DNA from: Bradyrhizobium frederickii
GTDB lineage: Bacteria > Pseudomonadota > Alphaproteobacteria > Rhizobiales > Xanthobacteraceae
DNA length: 64,000 nt
Direction: 5' to 3'
Assembly: GCF_004570865.1 (NCBI RefSeq)
Contig: NZ_SPQS01000013.1
Coordinates: forward strand, 62,001 to 126,000
Each line of letters opens with the position of its first letter. The stretch's first letter is position 1. Shown here in pieces: positions 61,453-64,000 of the stretch. Under the pieces are notes generated by a model that searched no databases, was not told the origin of the DNA, and worked only from the letters and a program-made list of their open reading frames with translations. The translations under genes were made by a program, and so were the position numbers.

Positions 61453-62556
61453 ATGGATAGGGTCGATTGCGTCGTCATCGGAGCCGGCGTGGTCGGGCTC
61501 GCGGTGGCCCGAAGGCTGGCGCAGGCCGGCCGCGAGGTCATCGTGCTCGAGGAGGCCGAGGCGATCGGCACCATCACCTCCTCGCGCAACAGTGAGGTGA
61601 TCCATGCCGGCATCTACTACCGCGCCGGGAGCTGGATGGCGCGCATGTGCGTCGCCGGCAAGCACGCGCTCTACCGCTACTGTGCCGAGCGCGGCATCCC
61701 GCACAAGAATTGCGGCAAGCTGATCGTCGCGACCAGCCCGCAGGAGACCGCGAAGCTGCAATCGATCAAGGCGCATGCCGAGGCCAATGGCGTGCTCGAC
61801 ATGCAGCTGCTCGCGGGCGAGGCGGCACGCGCGCTGGAGCCGGCGCTGGCCTGCGACGCCGCGCTGCTGTCGCCCTCAACGGGCATCATCGACAGCCACG
61901 CCTACATGCTGTCGCTGCGCGGCGAAGCCGAGGAAGCCGGCGCGGCCTTCGCGTTCCGCACCCCGCTGATCCGCGCCAAGGCGGCCGGCGGCGTCATCGA
62001 GATCGAGGCCGGGGGCGAGGCGCCGATGACGCTGCAATGCAGCCTGCTCGTCAACGCCGCGGGGCTGTCGGCGACGACGGTGGCGCGCAATATCGACGGC
62101 ATGCCGCTGGAGCGAATTCCGCCGGCCTATCTCGCCAAGGGAAATTACTTCAGCTGCAATGCCAAGGCGCCGTTCTCGCGCCTGATCTACCCGGTGCCCG
62201 AACCCGGCGGTTTGGGGGTGCACCTGACGCTGGACATGGCCGGCCAGGCGCGCTTCGGCCCTGACGTCGAATGGATCGAGACGATCGATTACGAGGTCGA
62301 CCCGTCACGCGCCGAGCGCTTCTATCCGGCGATCCGCAAATATTGGCCGGCGCTGCCCGACGGCGCGTTGATGCCGAGCTATTCAGGCATCCGGCCGAAG
62401 ATCGTACCGCCCGCGGTGGCCACGCAGGACTTCCTGATGCAGGGTCCGCGCGATCACGGCGTCGCAGGGCTTGTGAATTTGTTCGGGATCGAGTCCCCTG
62501 GACTGACGTCATCGCTCGCGATCGCAGATCACGTCGCCGAGCTCGCAGAGGTCTAG
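61453..62556 (+). CDS. lhgO: FAD-dependent oxidoreductase, L-2-hydroxyglutarate oxidase-like
   Basis: A 367-residue DAO-family flavoenzyme. The FAD-binding start is CVVIGAGVVGLAVARRLAQAGREVIVLEE. Other signs are TSSRNSEVIHAGIYYRAGSWMA, HKNCGKLIVATS, the product-side GNYFSCNAKAPFSRLIYPVPEPGGLGVHLTLDMAGQARFGPDVEW (positions ~232-276), and FGIESPGLTSSLAIAD at the end. These match LhgO, which oxidises L-2-hydroxyglutarate to 2-oxoglutarate. A strong hairpin follows the stop. Confidence 0.88.
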   Translation: MDRVDCVVIGAGVVGLAVARRLAQAGREVIVLEEAEAIGTITSSRNSEVIHAGIYYRAGSWMARMCVAGKHALYRYCAERGIPHKNCGKLIVATSPQETAKLQSIKAHAEANGVLDMQLLAGEAARALEPALACDAALLSPSTGIIDSHAYMLSLRGEAEEAGAAFAFRTPLIRAKAAGGVIEIEAGGEAPMTLQCSLLVNAAGLSATTVARNIDGMPLERIPPAYLAKGNYFSCNAKAPFSRLIYPVPEPGGLGVHLTLDMAGQARFGPDVEWIETIDYEVDPSRAERFYPAIRKYWPALPDGALMPSYSGIRPKIVPPAVATQDFLMQGPRDHGVAGLVNLFGIESPGLTSSLAIADHVAELAEV

Positions 62557-62571
62557 AGCGCAGACAGGTTC

Positions 62572-62602
62572 AAGCATCGCGCAAGCACGTTGCGCGATGC
62601 TT
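62572..62602 (+). terminator. Hairpin after the lhgO-like gene
   Basis: A perfect 13-bp stem (AAGCATCGCGCAA at 62572-62584 and its inverse at 62590-62602, GCACG loop) begins 16 bp after the stop. The T-run is poor (CCCTTGC), so it may end transcription weakly or protect the 3' end. Confidence 0.55.
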
Positions 62603-62684
62603 CCCTTGCAGCAGGGACGAGCGCAATAACTCTCATCCCTGCATGATGAAGGGTACGATCAACTCTACGCTGTTATGGGGGTTA

Positions 62685-62864
62685 CTAGTGGAGCGTGTCG
62701 CCGTGCTTCAGACGCTCGATCTGGTCCTTGACCATCAACTTCCGGCGCTTCAACTCAACAATTTGCAGGTCGTCTGTTGAAAGGTGCACGAGAGCGTCGT
62801 GCAATTCGTTTTCGAGAAGTTTGTGCTTCCGTTCCAATTCAACGAGATGTGCCTGAATTGTCAT
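62685..62864 (-). CDS. YdcH-family (DUF465) small protein
   Basis: A 59-residue protein beginning MTIQAHLVELERKHKLLENE and ending LMVKDQIERLKHGDTLH. The whole is a single helix-turn-helix coiled coil with the family pattern LxxxHxxLxxE and LKRRKLxxKDxI. AGGAGGT lies just upstream of the ATG at 62864. A related protein is encoded at 63194-63400 on the other strand. The family role is unknown. Confidence 0.88.
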   Translation of the reverse strand: MTIQAHLVELERKHKLLENELHDALVHLSTDDLQIVELKRRKLMVKDQIERLKHGDTLH

Positions 62865-63193
62865 TCGAAACCTCCTCGGTAGGGTTGAACCTCAGGATTC
62901 GATCCGGACAAGCAAGTCTACATCACCGATTCGTTCTGTCGATGGGTATCCGTCGTTGCAGCTTCATTTTTGAAAATTCATATGTAACGAAGCGTGAGTA
63001 GAGGAACCGCGCCGGAAAAATCCGTGATATCAATGCGCTTGCACGGTCGCTCGGCGCCCCCGCGGAAATATGTTGCGGGAGATCGGCGAGCAAGGGCGCA
63101 GATCGCTTGCGATCACGCCGCGCAAGGACGATAATTTCCACAGGGCATCCACAGCCTTAGTCTCACGCCTATCGGTTTTCGGCCACCGCAGAC
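62865..63193. other. Intergenic region between two divergent DUF465 genes
   Basis: About 330 bp without a supported gene. The 62.9-63.0 kb part is comparatively AT-rich (TTTTTGAAAATTCATATG) and is a reasonable place for the minus-strand promoter. No other structure was seen. Confidence 0.5.
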
Positions 63194-63400
63194 ATGACCA
63201 ATGAAGACGAGCGTGAGCTCGAAGCCGAGCTCACCCGGTTGCAGCAGGAACACCGAGATCTCGATGCGGCGATCGATGCACTGCATCAATCGCCCGCCCC
63301 CGACCTGTTGCGGTTGCAGCGACTGAAGAAACGCAAGCTGTTGTTGCGCGACCGCATCGCGTTCATCGAAGACCAGATCACGCCCGACATCATCGCCTGA
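63194..63400 (+). CDS. YdcH-family (DUF465) small protein
   Basis: A 68-residue helical protein. ELEAELTRLQQEHRDLDAAIDAL and LQRLKKRKLLLRDRIAFIEDQI are the two halves of the DUF465 hairpin. It is divergent from a shorter relative at 62685-62864. Function unknown. Confidence 0.85.
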   Translation: MTNEDERELEAELTRLQQEHRDLDAAIDALHQSPAPDLLRLQRLKKRKLLLRDRIAFIEDQITPDIIA

Positions 63401-63512
63401 TCCACAGGCTGCGCGACAAGCCCACCCGGTATCGAATCCGCTTGACTCGAAAAGAACAAAATAAGAACATTGGGGTGCCCCAACGCCCCCAGGAACGCCC
63501 GAGGAAACGCAG

Positions 63513-63731
63513 ATGTCGACAGCCGCCCTTCTCGACAACAGCCACTATGAACAGGCCTGCGACCAGGCCATCGCGATGTGCGACGGCAATCTGCGCAGCA
63601 CCATCAAGGCGCTGATCATGGCCAACGAATATCTGGAGGCCGAGCTGGAGGAATTGCAGGCGGCAATCTCCGCCGGCTGCATCCCCGAGACCTCGCACAG
63701 CAGGATGCGGAGCAAGAGCAACGTCGCCTGA
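63513..63731 (+). CDS. Small helical protein, unknown function
   Basis: A 72-residue protein with no family that I can name with certainty. It is mostly helical (YEQACDQAIAMCDGNLRSTIKALIMANEYLEAELEELQAAI, positions ~12-52) with a basic tail. Similar short proteins are common in bradyrhizobia. GAGGAAACGCAG precedes the ATG. Confidence 0.7.
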   Translation: MSTAALLDNSHYEQACDQAIAMCDGNLRSTIKALIMANEYLEAELEELQAAISAGCIPETSHSRMRSKSNVA

Positions 63732-63752
63732 GTTCAACTTCGGAGCAGCGCC

Positions 63753-64000
63753 ATGTCGGACGTGACCTATTACGTTGCAATGCCCTTCTTGATCGATGCC
63801 GACGGCTCGCCTGTCGCAGGTGCAGCGGAAGAATGCCAGAGTTCGACGGCCGCGTTGCGGCGCGCCGAGGCCTTGTCGCGCGGCGCAGGCCACATCGGTG
63901 CGGTCGCGTTCAGCCGCAGCGGCGATCCCATGACCGGCGAATTCGGGGACGCCACGCTGCTGCGCAAATTCGGCAACGTGCCGGAAGATCTCGCCACGTT
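63753..64000 (+). CDS. Hypothetical protein, cut by the window end
   Basis: The first 82 residues of an open frame that continues past the window: MSDVTYYVAMPFLIDADGSP, then ALRRAEALSRGAGHIGAVAFSRSGDP. GGAGCAGCGCC precedes the ATG. The two-strand, one-helix pattern is compatible with a small cytosolic protein. It is 21 bp after the gene at 63513 and may be cotranscribed. No function can be given. Confidence 0.65.
   Translation, partial: MSDVTYYVAMPFLIDADGSPVAGAAEECQSSTAALRRAEALSRGAGHIGAVAFSRSGDPMTGEFGDATLLRKFGNVPEDLAT

Overview
The window looks like chromosomal DNA of a Bradyrhizobium or close relative. Pointers are the high GC, the alphaproteobacterial gene content, the dispersed palindromic intergenic repeats of the kind common in bradyrhizobia, and above all the gene order. 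A heme-uptake locus (hmu) is followed by a denitrification block of nnrS, an NnrR-like regulator, hemN, a small membrane-protein gene, nirK and nirV. From memory, this resembles the neighbourhood of nirK in Bradyrhizobium japonicum USDA110. No rRNA, tRNA, CRISPR array, transposase or phage gene was recognised.

Layout. 1-9.4 kb: a Cys-rich exported protein, purA with a downstream membrane protein, two paralogous DMT exporters flanking a DUF1330 gene, an orphan tricarboxylate-type binding protein and a chemoreceptor. 9.6-14 kb: a 2-hydroxyacid dehydrogenase followed by a sugar-type ABC importer without ATPase, then a convergent LysR gene and its divergent alpha/beta hydrolase. 16.5-17.8 kb: a frameshifted phytase-like esterase. 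18-26.8 kb: heme acquisition. hmuR, an IsdG-type heme oxygenase, hutX, exbB, exbD and tonB lie on the minus strand, with hemP-hmuTUV divergent from a shared control region. 26.9-30.6 kb: a DUF4139 protein, a FixJ-like regulator with an altered phosphoacceptor, and an AraC regulator.

30.6-39.5 kb is the nitrogen-oxide and low-oxygen block. Four TTG-N8-CAA sites, typical of the FNR/FixK/NnrR regulator family, lie upstream of nnrS/regulator, a DUF1858 gene, hemN/small membrane protein, and nirK. nirV is partly duplicated: a 3' copy with two in-frame stops lies 2,344 bp downstream, and a fused tautomerase gene and a GlxA-type regulator lie between the two copies. 39.7-42.4 kb: a ferric-iron importer (binding protein and fused permease, no ATPase) behind two tandem copies of an iron-box-like dyad.

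42.6-64 kb is ordinary metabolism and transport: scoAB ketoacid CoA-transferase, an AsmA-family protein, dctA-like and galD/prpF-like genes with a divergent LysR regulator, a second ATPase-less sugar importer, potGHI without a binding protein, a ParE/RelE-type toxin-antitoxin pair, glpD, a PAS-GGDEF-EAL protein, an L-2-hydroxyglutarate oxidase-like enzyme and several small proteins. The last gene runs off the window.

Functionally, the centre of the window joins heme/iron capture to heme-dependent or copper-dependent denitrification: heme import and degradation, oxygen-independent heme synthesis (HemN), NO response (NnrS) and nitrite reduction (NirK). All assignments come from reading sequence and motifs by eye. 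No database search was run.
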